Both the position numbers and the translations under genes were made by a program. Positions 24,485 to 31,679 of a stretch of DNA of 64,000 nucleotides are shown piece by piece. The first letter of the stretch is position 1. The number at the start of each line of letters is the position of its first letter. The notes below the pieces were generated by a model. That model searched no databases and was not told the origin of the DNA. It worked only from the letters and a program-made list of their open reading frames with translations. This stretch comes from a virus, in the IMG/VR virus record IMGVR_UViG_3300047557_002430, positions 23,089 through 87,088 of that record. One strand, 5' to 3'.

Positions 24485-25819
24485 ATGGCTACGGATTACA
24501 GAGAGCTAGCTCGGCAAAAAGCTGCTAAATATGGGTTAATACCCGAGGTTTTTGAGCGGCAAATACAAGCTGAATCTGGGTTTAGCCCTGATGTAATTTC
24601 GGGTCAAAGGAAGTCTAGTGCCGGTGCTTTAGGTATTGCCCAAATAATGCCTTCCACGGCGGCTTCGTGGGGAGTTAATCCCTTAGATCCTGTCGCAGCC
24701 TTAGATGCGGCAGCCAAAAATATGGCCGCATATGTTAAGACATTCGGAGGAGTGGGAACAACAGATCCTGTAAAAGTTCGTACAGCGTATGAAAAAGCTT
24801 TACAGGCATATAACGCTGGGCCAGGCAGCGTAGGTAAATATCTGCCAGCGGAGACTAAAAGCTACATCAGCAAAATTGTAGGCCCCGACAAGTTCAGCTT
24901 TACCGAAGCTGTTCAACGCGGTGTGGGCGCTACTGTTAGTTCTCCAGACACTGCACCCGCTCCAACTCCTGTTGAGCCTATTAAGTTACCTCGGTTTGAT
25001 TTCAAGGGAGCATTAACCGATATCGTCTCAAGTTTTGCTCAGAAAGTTAACGCACCGTCAGAAAGCTCGAATGCTTTTAAATATTTAGAGCTAGCTAATG
25101 CTCTTGATCAATCTGGTAATCCGGAAAGTTCCGCTCTCGCTGAGGCGTATAGGGCAAAAGCTTTAGAAGCTTCTATGCAACCTATATCAAAAAATAGACC
25201 AGAACCTACAGATTTGTTAGGTCAGATTTTGCAAGCAAAAGTAAAAGAATCGCAGCATAACGCTGAGGCCGCAGCATTAGAACAACAGATAAATAAATCC
25301 ATAGGAGCTACTCAGACTGCAACTACGGCTCCGACACAATTAACTCCGGGTAAAGGATTAGCTCTAAAAGGGGTGACGATAACCTCCCCCGTAGATACTT
25401 CAGGTGAACCTGGGTTTGACTTTGTTATTCCCGGCGGACGTGGTGCCACTTTTACAACTCCGTTTAAAGCTCAGGTTCTTAAAGTTGTTAATGATCCTTG
25501 GGAAACCAATTTAGAGAAAGGGCCTGGTCGTAGGGGTTACGGAAACTACGTTGATGTACGAGGGGTTGACCCCATAACAGGGCGTCAATTTGATGTTCGG
25601 TTAGCGCATTTTGATAAACTGAACCCAGCCTTAAAGCCCGGTGCCGTAATCGAAGCGGGTACACCTATTGGTACTCAGGGAAGGTCAGGTTCTACAACCG
25701 GAGCGCACGTATCCGCCGATTTCTACGACCCAGGAAAAAACACAGCGAGTGCAGATATACTTAAATTACGTGACAGAATTCGCGATAGACTGGCTAAAGG
25801 ACTTCCAGTTTTCGAGTAA
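24485..25819 (+). CDS. SLT transglycosylase with degenerate M23-like domain
   Basis: 444 residues. Residues 1-135 are a lytic transglycosylase: catalytic Glu30 in QAESGFSP, GALGIAQIMPSTA (48-60), and AYNAGPGSV near 110. It should cut peptidoglycan during DNA entry. Residues about 310-430 look like an M23 peptidase beta-fold, but the zinc ligands are incomplete: GFDFV replaces HxGxD and the HxH motif reads HVS. This domain is probably structural. The stop overlaps the next ATG (TAATG). Confidence 0.8.
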   Translation: MATDYRELARQKAAKYGLIPEVFERQIQAESGFSPDVISGQRKSSAGALGIAQIMPSTAASWGVNPLDPVAALDAAAKNMAAYVKTFGGVGTTDPVKVRTAYEKALQAYNAGPGSVGKYLPAETKSYISKIVGPDKFSFTEAVQRGVGATVSSPDTAPAPTPVEPIKLPRFDFKGALTDIVSSFAQKVNAPSESSNAFKYLELANALDQSGNPESSALAEAYRAKALEASMQPISKNRPEPTDLLGQILQAKVKESQHNAEAAALEQQINKSIGATQTATTAPTQLTPGKGLALKGVTITSPVDTSGEPGFDFVIPGGRGATFTTPFKAQVLKVVNDPWETNLEKGPGRRGYGNYVDVRGVDPITGRQFDVRLAHFDKLNPALKPGAVIEAGTPIGTQGRSGSTTGAHVSADFYDPGKNTASADILKLRDRIRDRLAKGLPVFE

Positions 25820-26379
25820 TGGGTGCCCCTAAGTCACAAACATTAAACGTACAAACTCCTAACTTTAATGAGGGGCTTGCGCAGCGTATTATTCAAGACG
25901 CTATTCAAAAGCAGTCTGAAACCGAAGGTAAATTACTCTCTCGTGGCGATTACTACAAAGGTCTTGAAAAAGAAGCACAATTTCAATTAGGTAGCCTATT
26001 TGGTCGTAGTGGAGAAGAAGCCCGGAAAAGTTATGAGGAAGCTTTTGCTGCAGGGATTCCAAATATTAAGTCGGAGTTTGAAACGAGGCAAAGCTTTTTT
26101 AATCCTAGAGTAATAAAGTCTTCTTCTTATGCTGATTTAGCAGACTCTTTAAAGGGCTCCGCTCAAGAGTACACCGCTGGTATGCGCGGAGCTACTGAGG
26201 AAGCTAGTTCTCGGCTATACCAAGCTTTAATGGCTCCCTCCGTTGCTTTTGATGCTGTAGCGCAAACACCTACGTTTAATAAGTTATACGATCCTCGGTT
26301 TATGTCGCTAGCTACAAAGCCTCCCACAGTGCAAAGTGATGTTGACTCTATGAAGAGTCTGTATACATACAATGTCTGA
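25819..26379 (+). CDS. Hypothetical virion protein
   Basis: 186 residues, helical and Ser/Glu/Lys-rich, coupled to the transglycosylase by TAATG. Not recognised. A role in the internal or tail complex is inferred from position. Confidence 0.6.
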   Translation: MGAPKSQTLNVQTPNFNEGLAQRIIQDAIQKQSETEGKLLSRGDYYKGLEKEAQFQLGSLFGRSGEEARKSYEEAFAAGIPNIKSEFETRQSFFNPRVIKSSSYADLADSLKGSAQEYTAGMRGATEEASSRLYQALMAPSVAFDAVAQTPTFNKLYDPRFMSLATKPPTVQSDVDSMKSLYTYNV

Positions 26380-26671
26380 CTCTATTAGAGAGTCAAAACA
26401 CGAACGTAAGGTTCGCTTTCATGGCGAAGCCCCGTTTGCGAAACACGATTACCGCTATCGGAGTCGTGGTGTAATACGTATGGCGGGGCAAGTCTGGGCT
26501 GAAAGTGCTCAGGAGCGCCAAAACAGGCTGTTGAGAGAGCGGACCTTAAAAAAGACGCGCCAAACCCCCGTGGGAATCGGATTCGGTGACGACGATTCCT
26601 TCGGCCCCGACGACACGTATAAATCTGTGCGATTTATTAGCAATAGACCCGCCCCAGCGACGTATACATAG
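26372..26671 (+). CDS. Basic hypothetical protein
   Basis: 99 residues, Arg-rich (ERQNRLLRERTLKKTRQ), overlapping the upstream gene by 8 bases and the convergent methylase-like gene by 35. Not recognised. Last gene of the left + strand block. Confidence 0.55.
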   Translation: MSDSIRESKHERKVRFHGEAPFAKHDYRYRSRGVIRMAGQVWAESAQERQNRLLRERTLKKTRQTPVGIGFGDDDSFGPDDTYKSVRFISNRPAPATYT

Positions 26672-27215
26672 TTTTAAATTGTGCAATATGTTGTTCTGTA
26701 TTTAAATAATGAGGAAGATATAGAATAAACCCTAGACAACGAGTTCCACCTAGTTTGGGTAGCCCAGGACTGTCTATGAGCAGATCAGGATGATTTTTTA
26801 GAACGCAGATCGGTAAATCTATATCTAATTTTTGAGTGACTAATAAAGCGACTTCGGTAGACGTCAAGAAAATTATGGCTTGCTCGAACTCTCCTCTCCT
26901 GTACTTACGTAAACACTCTTCTAGCCACACTCGTTGAGCAGACTTTTGAAATCGTCTGCGACGAGTAAATAATAAGGTTTCTTTAGGTTGCTCCGTGGCA
27001 GTTAAAAAGTCTCTAGGAGGATAAAGGTAGACGTTTTTAGCCTTCCAAGTTTGCGCTAAACCATTCTCTTTAATCGTGAAGTATCTGTATGCGTTAATTA
27101 AAGTATTAGCCTCTGAGCTTGATGCAGGATCTAGATCAATCTGACCATCAAAAAAAGAGGTTGTTACTCCCACGACGTTCGCAGGAGAGACAAAATCAAT
27201 CTCGGATAATGGCAT
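26637..27215 (-). CDS. Dam-like DNA methylase, degenerate catalytic motif
   Basis: 192 residues. It follows the phage DNA N6-adenine methyltransferase family: IDLDPASSSEANTLINAYRYFT (residues 26-48) and NGLAQTWKAKNVYLYPPRDF (51-70). Active relatives have N/DPPY where this protein has YPPR, so the catalytic Asn/Asp and Tyr appear lost. It may bind DNA or SAM without methylating. Convergent overlap with the virion block and a 20-base overlap of the upstream frame on the same strand. Confidence 0.6.
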   Translation of the reverse strand: MPLSEIDFVSPANVVGVTTSFFDGQIDLDPASSSEANTLINAYRYFTIKENGLAQTWKAKNVYLYPPRDFLTATEQPKETLLFTRRRRFQKSAQRVWLEECLRKYRRGEFEQAIIFLTSTEVALLVTQKLDIDLPICVLKNHPDLLIDSPGLPKLGGTRCLGFILYLPHYLNTEQHIAQFKTMYTSLGRVYC

Positions 27216-27615
27216 TAGAGAATTCGTTTAGTCGCTCTTCTGCAGCATTTAAATCGATTAAATGAATACTCATAGCTTCTCTATTAACCAAGACGACTAC
27301 GGCAACCTCATTTTTTTGTTCTTTATCCACTACAACTAAAAGCTTCTCTAGGAATTGTTTGAGCTGATCATCCATTATTTCCTCTGCGAGAGCTATGTCC
27401 TTCCTGATGTCGGACACAGACATATAGGTACTGGCTTCAGGAGCCGAGGGGTTAAAGAAGAGTGCACCCGCTCCTTCAGCTTTTTTAAACTCGTCGTGGA
27501 GAGTAACGATATCTCCCACGATCATCTTTACAGCATTTAAAGCTATACGATTTTGTACTTCGCTTTTTCCGAAAATACTGTTAGCTAATTTAGAAGCGGG
27601 CTGACTCTTGCTCAT
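27196..27615 (-). CDS. Hypothetical protein in regulatory block
   Basis: 139 residues from the ATG at 27615 (MSKSQPASKLANSIFGKSE), preferred over the upstream start because the preceding gene stops 2 bases before it. Mostly amphipathic helix. No recognised domain. It sits between a small HTH gene and the Dam-like gene. Confidence 0.6.
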   Translation of the reverse strand: MSKSQPASKLANSIFGKSEVQNRIALNAVKMIVGDIVTLHDEFKKAEGAGALFFNPSAPEASTYMSVSDIRKDIALAEEIMDDQLKQFLEKLLVVVDKEQKNEVAVVVLVNREAMSIHLIDLNAAEERLNEFSNAIIRD

Positions 27616-27617
27616 AA

Positions 27618-27965
27618 TTAATACCCTGTGAAAGAAGTCCAAGCGTCCTTGAGCACTTTAGCGGCATCGAACAAGAAATTACTTGTGTTGGTTTCCGTAG
27701 GATCTAATTTGCAGTAGTGTCTGCCTTCGACTAAACCAGATGTTCCCTTAGAAGTTACTCCCTGATAAATTAACTTATCTACAGTTACTGGGGAGACACC
27801 TAAACGCGCAGCGATCGCCTTCTTGTTAACAAATGCTGTAGTGACTCCGCCCGCATTTGTGTTGGCGATGATCTGGAGGCTTGTGTCGATGTTCTTTAGA
27901 ACATCCAGCAGTTCTTTCGGAAACATAAAAAAAGATGTGGAGGCTGCCAAAGCACTTGACGTCAA
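27618..27965 (-). CDS. Small HTH DNA-binding protein
   Basis: 115 residues from a TTG, or 102 from the ATG at 27926 (MFPKELLDVLKNID). Residues 45-80 hold the HTH KKAIAARLGVSPVTVDKLIYQGV, followed by a wing and C-terminal helix, in the style of excisionase-like regulators. A perfect 12-base palindrome CTTGACGTCAAG covers the TTG, which argues for the downstream start and for self-regulation. A single HIP1 octamer GCGATCGC lies inside. Confidence 0.65.
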   Translation of the reverse strand: MTSSALAASTSFFMFPKELLDVLKNIDTSLQIIANTNAGGVTTAFVNKKAIAARLGVSPVTVDKLIYQGVTSKGTSGLVEGRHYCKLDPTETNTSNFLFDAAKVLKDAWTSFTGY

Positions 27966-27966
27966 G
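27955..27966. promoter_or_regulatory. 12-base palindrome upstream of HTH gene
   Basis: CTTGACGTCAAG is perfect and flanked by direct repeats AGCACT on both sides. It sits where the HTH gene's own promoter should be, so it is a candidate operator. Confidence 0.4.
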
Positions 27967-27984
27967 CACTTCGGTTCACTTACG

Positions 27985-28013
27985 GCAGATCGGAAACGGT
28001 AAAAACGATCTGC
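27985..28013. repeat. Inverted repeat with 8-bp arms
   Basis: GCAGATCG and CGATCTGC separated by 13 bases, in the gap between the HTH gene and the HNH-like gene. No T tract follows on either strand, so it is not a classic terminator. Confidence 0.5.
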
Positions 28014-28024
28014 GCCCCCACGGT

Positions 28025-28056
28025 ACTAGCTCACGACCGTTCTTGCTAGAGCTAGT
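28025..28056. repeat. Inverted repeat with 8-bp arms
   Basis: ACTAGCTC and GAGCTAGT separated by 16 bases, just downstream of the stop of the HNH-like gene (minus strand). May be an operator or transcript-end hairpin. Confidence 0.45.
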
Positions 28057-28065
28057 AGCCTTATT

Positions 28066-28491
28066 CTAAGGTTGTCGTAACCATTGAGCATCAGATAAAT
28101 CCGATATCGGTGTGGTTTTACGGGTGTACCCTACTCGCACAGATTTAAATATATCTGATGATTCAAACCGTGACCTATGATGCGCTGGGTTCACGCAACC
28201 AACTGTGCGACAAATTCGCTTCAGCTTAAAGTTTCCTACGTCTCCTTTATAAAAGGCATATAGAACGTTTTCTATTCGCATTTTCTTTTTATTGAGTCTC
28301 AGCGTCGTATAGTTTGACTTCCAACAATCCGCTAAGTCTCTATTTTGCAGCGTTAGCTGACTGAATAAGGCCCTTAGTTCTGGTGTGATTTGGTTTAGAT
28401 CAGGTTCAAAAGGCGGATTGTCTATCTCTTTAAGACAATCCGCGCACACTGTATCTGTTTTGTTGTGAAAACGATTCCGAATGCAGGTCAA
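28066..28491 (-). CDS. HNH-like zinc protein (CxxxxCVNPxH type)
   Basis: 141 residues. Two Cys pairs: VCADC near residue 15-19, and RICRTVGCVNPAHHRSR near 92-108. The latter resembles the zinc loop of phage His-Me-finger nucleases. It shares the C-x4-C-x-N-P-x-H signature with two other genes in the window (29122 and 52956). Catalytic residues are not certain. Coupled to the upstream gene by an ATGA overlap. Confidence 0.5.
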   Translation of the reverse strand: MTCIRNRFHNKTDTVCADCLKEIDNPPFEPDLNQITPELRALFSQLTLQNRDLADCWKSNYTTLRLNKKKMRIENVLYAFYKGDVGNFKLKRICRTVGCVNPAHHRSRFESSDIFKSVRVGYTRKTTPISDLSDAQWLRQP

Positions 28492-28907
28492 AGGAGAGAC
28501 TCTAGTTGCTCCACAAAATCCTTAGGTTCGTCGATCAGCAGTTGGATGACCTTGTTAACTTTGACGCCCACATCAATCGTGTTGGCTTTGCGTTTATTAA
28601 GCAAAAGCCAATACTTATATGCGTTAAGCATGTAAAGATGCGTTTGTTTTGCTCGAAGTGCCTGTGCTTTCCAGCGTTCGAATTCAAAACTAGATGAATG
28701 CCGACTGCTGCCGGTCTTTAATTCGAGTTCTCGAACCTCAATTTGAAGGTCAATATCGCGGATCGTGTACTCTGTCGCAGAGATCTTGGCCTCACACTCG
28801 TGGAGAGAAGTCGGCTCAGGGTTGTCCGAATAAATCCACGTGGGGAGATTTTCAATGATGTACTCTTTAGACCAGAGACACGGTTTTGTTTCCTGCTCGT
28901 AAGTCAT
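28488..28907 (-). CDS. Coiled-coil hypothetical protein
   Basis: 139 residues. The middle (ISATEYTIRDIDLQIEVRELELKTG, then WKAQALRAKQTHLYMLN) is strongly helical with heptads. Not recognised. It overlaps both neighbours by 4 bases, placing it in a compact operon. Confidence 0.6.
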   Translation of the reverse strand: MTYEQETKPCLWSKEYIIENLPTWIYSDNPEPTSLHECEAKISATEYTIRDIDLQIEVRELELKTGSSRHSSSFEFERWKAQALRAKQTHLYMLNAYKYWLLLNKRKANTIDVGVKVNKVIQLLIDEPKDFVEQLESLL

Positions 28908-29236
28908 AGATCTAGAACTGAGCGAATAACTGTATTGAAATTGCCGTTTATGACATAAAGAACATGTGACTCAAACGAGACCTTAATGACCAGCCCGTAT
29001 TTTTGGAGCTGTTTTAAATCCCGTAAGAGTTTTTGTTTAGAGAAACCAATTTCACTAAGAAGTTCTTTTGTCGATAAAGGCTGACGGAAGTTTAGCAGGT
29101 GTATCAACTCCGCGTGAAACCTTATGCAAGCAGTGATTTTTTTAAATTGGTGATCGTTCTTAGAGAAAGCGAACAGTTGTATTTTATTTCGAGCATTTGC
29201 TTCATGATTTTGGGGTTCACGTTGTTCATAGTCCAT
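28904..29236 (-). CDS. Winged-helix DNA-binding protein
   Basis: Up to 110 residues. The C-terminal half is a winged helix: PLSTKELLSEIGFSKQKLLRDLKQLQKYGLVIKV then a beta-hairpin wing. The first 35 residues overlap the 3' end of the upstream gene by 115 bases and look unlike protein, so the true start may be a TTG near 29111, with AAGG about 9 bases ahead. Likely a transcription regulator within the operon. Confidence 0.55.
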   Translation of the reverse strand: MDYEQREPQNHEANARNKIQLFAFSKNDHQFKKITACIRFHAELIHLLNFRQPLSTKELLSEIGFSKQKLLRDLKQLQKYGLVIKVSFESHVLYVINGNFNTVIRSVLDL

Positions 29237-29781
29237 TTGTAGACATCCTTTTTCATTTCGGGTGTTACTTTTGCCGCCGGGCTTGCGGCCAGCATCATAT
29301 GGTAAGGATTAACGCATAAGGGATCACTGCATGTAGAAAGAATCTTATCAGAGCGCTTCAGCTCGACGTTAAAGAATTTGGAATAAACGAAGCGCCGTGG
29401 ACGCATTACTGTGTTTTTATCTGTGTCAACCAATCGGCAGAAGTCTTTAGGAAGGTGCAGGTGCGCTTCCTTAGTTATCGAAGGTTTGTTTTGCGTGAAC
29501 CAGACGCCGATTTTATCGGAGGGTGTTTTTGCGTTTTTAAGTTCTTGTAAACATGTCTGGCACGCGTATAAACCTGAGGATGGGTGAATTTTACGTAAAT
29601 CAGAAAGCGCAATTAGATAAGGGGCTGACCGTTGACACTTACAAGTAAACCGAACTGTCTCTGTAAATACCTCAACCTTGAAGGAATCAAGGGTATAGCA
29701 CTCCTGTACTACCGAATCGGGGGGCTTAGCGGGGTGCGGCTCAAGCAGACCGAAGACTGCGATCAGGTTCATGGGGCTCAT
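29122..29781 (-). CDS. Zinc protein with CxNPxH motif and HTH-like end
   Basis: 219 residues. A CxC...CxxC zinc set (FTCKCQRSAPY, YACQTCLQEL) occupies residues 45-80. The STCSDPLCVNPYHMML motif lies near 148-163, and a C-terminal HTH-like helix pair (KIMKQMLEIKYNCSLSLRTI) follows. This mix suggests a DNA-binding nuclease-like or regulatory protein. First gene of the leftward operon that starts at the 29.8-30.1 kb control region. Confidence 0.5.
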   Translation of the reverse strand: MSPMNLIAVFGLLEPHPAKPPDSVVQECYTLDSFKVEVFTETVRFTCKCQRSAPYLIALSDLRKIHPSSGLYACQTCLQELKNAKTPSDKIGVWFTQNKPSITKEAHLHLPKDFCRLVDTDKNTVMRPRRFVYSKFFNVELKRSDKILSTCSDPLCVNPYHMMLAASPAAKVTPEMKKDVYKWTMNNVNPKIMKQMLEIKYNCSLSLRTITNLKKSLLA

Positions 29782-30152
29782 GTAGTGACACCTAGTGCTC
29801 TAGTGCTCACACAAGGATAGCACGGTCCAACTGGCTTTAAAAAGAAACTTTTTTCTGACTGGATCTGGTTAACGCGTTTTGCCACCTTATTGGAGTTTTT
29901 AAATCTGTTGGGTAACTGGGCTATTTAAAAATCCAGCCGGGCTGGAAACTTAGAAACGCGTTGTATTATATAATTTAATTTTAAATTAATTTAAATAACC
30001 CTGCTTACACGCAATTCACGTTAAGTGAAGCGGCCGAATAAAAAGTTTTTTCGACTCAGTTTGCCAGGAGAAGCGGCGTGGTAGTACGCAATTTAAGCAT
30101 TCCTTTAGATGCTGTGTTACTGTTGGTTCAGTAGAGCCCTTAAAGGTCCGCC
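29782..30152. promoter_or_regulatory. 371-base control region between divergent operons
   Basis: No credible gene. Contents: a 15-base odd palindrome TCCAGCCGGGCTGGA (29932-29946). Related CAACTGGCTTTAAAAAG at 29828 and AACTGGGCTATTTAAAAA at 29914. A very AT-rich stretch 29961-29998 with TATATAAT-like boxes. TTCAC-N5-GTGAA at 30015-30029. It separates the leftward regulator operon from the rightward sigma-like/fibre operon, so it likely carries divergent promoters and operators. The AT-rich part could instead be a replication origin; no iterons were seen. Confidence 0.45.
29932..29946. promoter_or_regulatory. 15-base palindrome, candidate operator
   Basis: TCCAGCC-G-GGCTGGA, two 7-base arms around one base. 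Half-site-like copies occur about 15 and 100 bases to the left. Confidence 0.4.
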
Positions 30153-30317
30153 ATGACTTCAATACCCACTAAGGACTCAGCATTCGTAGAGACTCCAGAA
30201 ACCGATTTTTGGCAAGAGTGTCGTAAGCGCGCTCAGGAACTGGGTATCCCTGCCTGGAAACTCGCTGAGGAGGGCTTCACTCATTGGGGTGTTGACAAGG
30301 AGACACCGGTTCGGTAG
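30153..30317 (+). CDS. Small acidic hypothetical protein
   Basis: 54 residues (MTSIPTKDSAFVETPETDFW, ending DKETPVR). Ribosome-binding AAAGG lies 7 bases before the ATG. Contains a helix WQECRKRAQELGIPAWKLAEE that resembles a lone HTH-like pair. Codon use fits the phage. It precedes the hairpin at 30323. Confidence 0.5.
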   Translation: MTSIPTKDSAFVETPETDFWQECRKRAQELGIPAWKLAEEGFTHWGVDKETPVR

Positions 30318-30322
30318 TCTAG

Positions 30323-30353
30323 TCCTGCATTTTTTGAATTTTTAAATGCAGGA
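30323..30353 (+). promoter_or_regulatory. 10-bp hairpin covering a start codon
   Basis: TCCTGCATTT pairs perfectly with AAATGCAGGA around an 11-base T-rich loop. The ATG at 30346 of the sigma-like gene is inside the right arm and there is no Shine-Dalgarno. The stem could block translation, or the DNA palindrome could be an operator for the gene's own product. Confidence 0.5.
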
Positions 30354-30693
30354 AGCTGGGACTCTAGAGGACCGGACTGACCGGTTTCGCCAGGTATACG
30401 AACTTTATCTAGATGGGATGTCGTTTCGTGAAATCGGGGCAAAGTTTGGTGTTTCGCACGAATGTATTAGACAGTTGCTTAAGCGGGGTTCAACAGTTGA
30501 GGAATATAAGGTTCTGAAACTGTACGCTGATAAAAGGCGCGGCAGAACCTGGCAGACTACAGAAGCTATAAATCTGCTTAACGAAGGAAACTCCTGTTCT
30601 CAGGTAGCTAAAATCCTTGGTGTTTCGCTTAGCGCTGTAAAACGTCTTTCGACTGAGTACAACAAAAAGAAAAAGTTAGAGCAAATTAGCTAG
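30346..30693 (+). CDS. Sigma region 4-like double-HTH protein
   Basis: 115 residues with two HTH units: RFRQVYELYLDGMSFREIGAKFGVSHECIRQLL (residues 13-45) reads like sigma-70 region 4, and INLLNEGNSCSQVAKILGVSLSAVKRL (75-101) like a second one. It could recruit RNA polymerase to phage promoters or act as a switch regulator. The start codon is in a hairpin, suggesting control of translation. First gene of the rightward fibre block. Confidence 0.55.
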   Translation: MQEAGTLEDRTDRFRQVYELYLDGMSFREIGAKFGVSHECIRQLLKRGSTVEEYKVLKLYADKRRGRTWQTTEAINLLNEGNSCSQVAKILGVSLSAVKRLSTEYNKKKKLEQIS

Positions 30694-30753
30694 AGTTCTT
30701 CTTAAAAGAGCTAAACTTAACTCTAGGAGGCTCTCAGTTACTCAGGGACTACA

Positions 30754-31677
30754 ATGGGAGCTTGTCCACATTACCCTAGTCGTCACAGTTTTCATACACC
30801 GAATTTTGAAGGGGCTATTGCGGCCCTTGTACAATGTATTTATACGGTCAGCGGCGTGGGCACAACCTCTTTCACGATTGATCCCTCGGGGTATGCCTCT
30901 AACTTCGAGGGCTTAGTTCAGTGCATCGAGGACTTAAATTTTACGCTTAGTGGAGTTAGCGCTGGCGGAGGTGTTTCCTCTATTCAGGCTGGTTCCGGCA
31001 TTTATTTCAGCAGCAGCGGCACAGCTACCGTAATTAATGCCTCTGTTACTTCGGCCTCTGGTATTTCCTTTACAGCAGGGTCTGGCCTTTATTTAGTTGG
31101 TAGCCAGTTCAACATCAACTATGACAATGTATTTCAGGGTTCAGTCTCTGGTCATATCCTTGGCGCTGGTGATAACACTGTTAGCTATAGCGGCAACACC
31201 GTAACGATTAGCGGAAGCGGAACAACCGGAGGCGGTGGCGGCGGAGGAGTGTCCGTTGTGGTCTCCGGTTCGCCTGGCGTTGGGTACACGAACGGTTCGC
31301 TTTGGTTCGATACTAACCAGGGGCGGATGTTTGTGTACGCCAGTGGCAATGGCGTTACTTCAGCGCCTGACTGGTATCAGACGAACGCCGAGGCTCTTGC
31401 CTACAAGAGCGAGCAGCCGCCCTCTGGAACCGGCGCCAATGCTCCCGCTCGCGACGGTAGCCTCTGGTTTAACACCCTGCTGGGCTCGCTCTTCGTCTAC
31501 GACGCGACAACCAGCGGTTGGTACGAAACCGGACCTAGCCGGGGTATTAGCTACAGCGTCGCCGCACCTGCTCCCAGCACTGAGGGTGCTATCTGGGTTC
31601 AGTCTTCTACGAGTCTGGTCAAGGTTTGGAACGGCTCTTCGTGGGCTGACATTAACATTGATGGAGGGGTTTACTAA
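30754..31677 (+). CDS. Tail fibre / adhesin protein
   Basis: 307 residues. N-terminus MGACPHYPSRHSFHTPNFEGAIAALVQCIYTVSG likely attaches to the tail. Then comes a Ser/Gly-rich beta region with polyglycine at about 160-167. Two related modules (NGSLWFDTNQGRMFVYASG and DGSLWFNTLLGSLFVYD) and a third (EGAIWVQSSTSLVKVWNGSSW) follow, as in phage fibre repeats. Stop is 2 bases before the next ATG. Confidence 0.7.
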   Translation: MGACPHYPSRHSFHTPNFEGAIAALVQCIYTVSGVGTTSFTIDPSGYASNFEGLVQCIEDLNFTLSGVSAGGGVSSIQAGSGIYFSSSGTATVINASVTSASGISFTAGSGLYLVGSQFNINYDNVFQGSVSGHILGAGDNTVSYSGNTVTISGSGTTGGGGGGGVSVVVSGSPGVGYTNGSLWFDTNQGRMFVYASGNGVTSAPDWYQTNAEALAYKSEQPPSGTGANAPARDGSLWFNTLLGSLFVYDATTSGWYETGPSRGISYSVAAPAPSTEGAIWVQSSTSLVKVWNGSSWADINIDGGVY

Positions 31678-31679
31678 TC

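Noticed and set aside
27811-27818. HIP1 octamer GCGATCGC as a host signature
   Set aside because: Only one copy was noticed, inside a coding region. HIP1 is frequent in many cyanobacterial genomes, so a single copy says little.
27985-28013. Terminator for the HNH-like gene at 28066
   Set aside because: The stem is good but no T tract follows in the leftward direction.
29961-29998. Replication origin in the AT-rich stretch
   Set aside because: AT-rich sequence alone is weak evidence; I saw no iterons or DnaA-like boxes, so it is only mentioned as an alternative.
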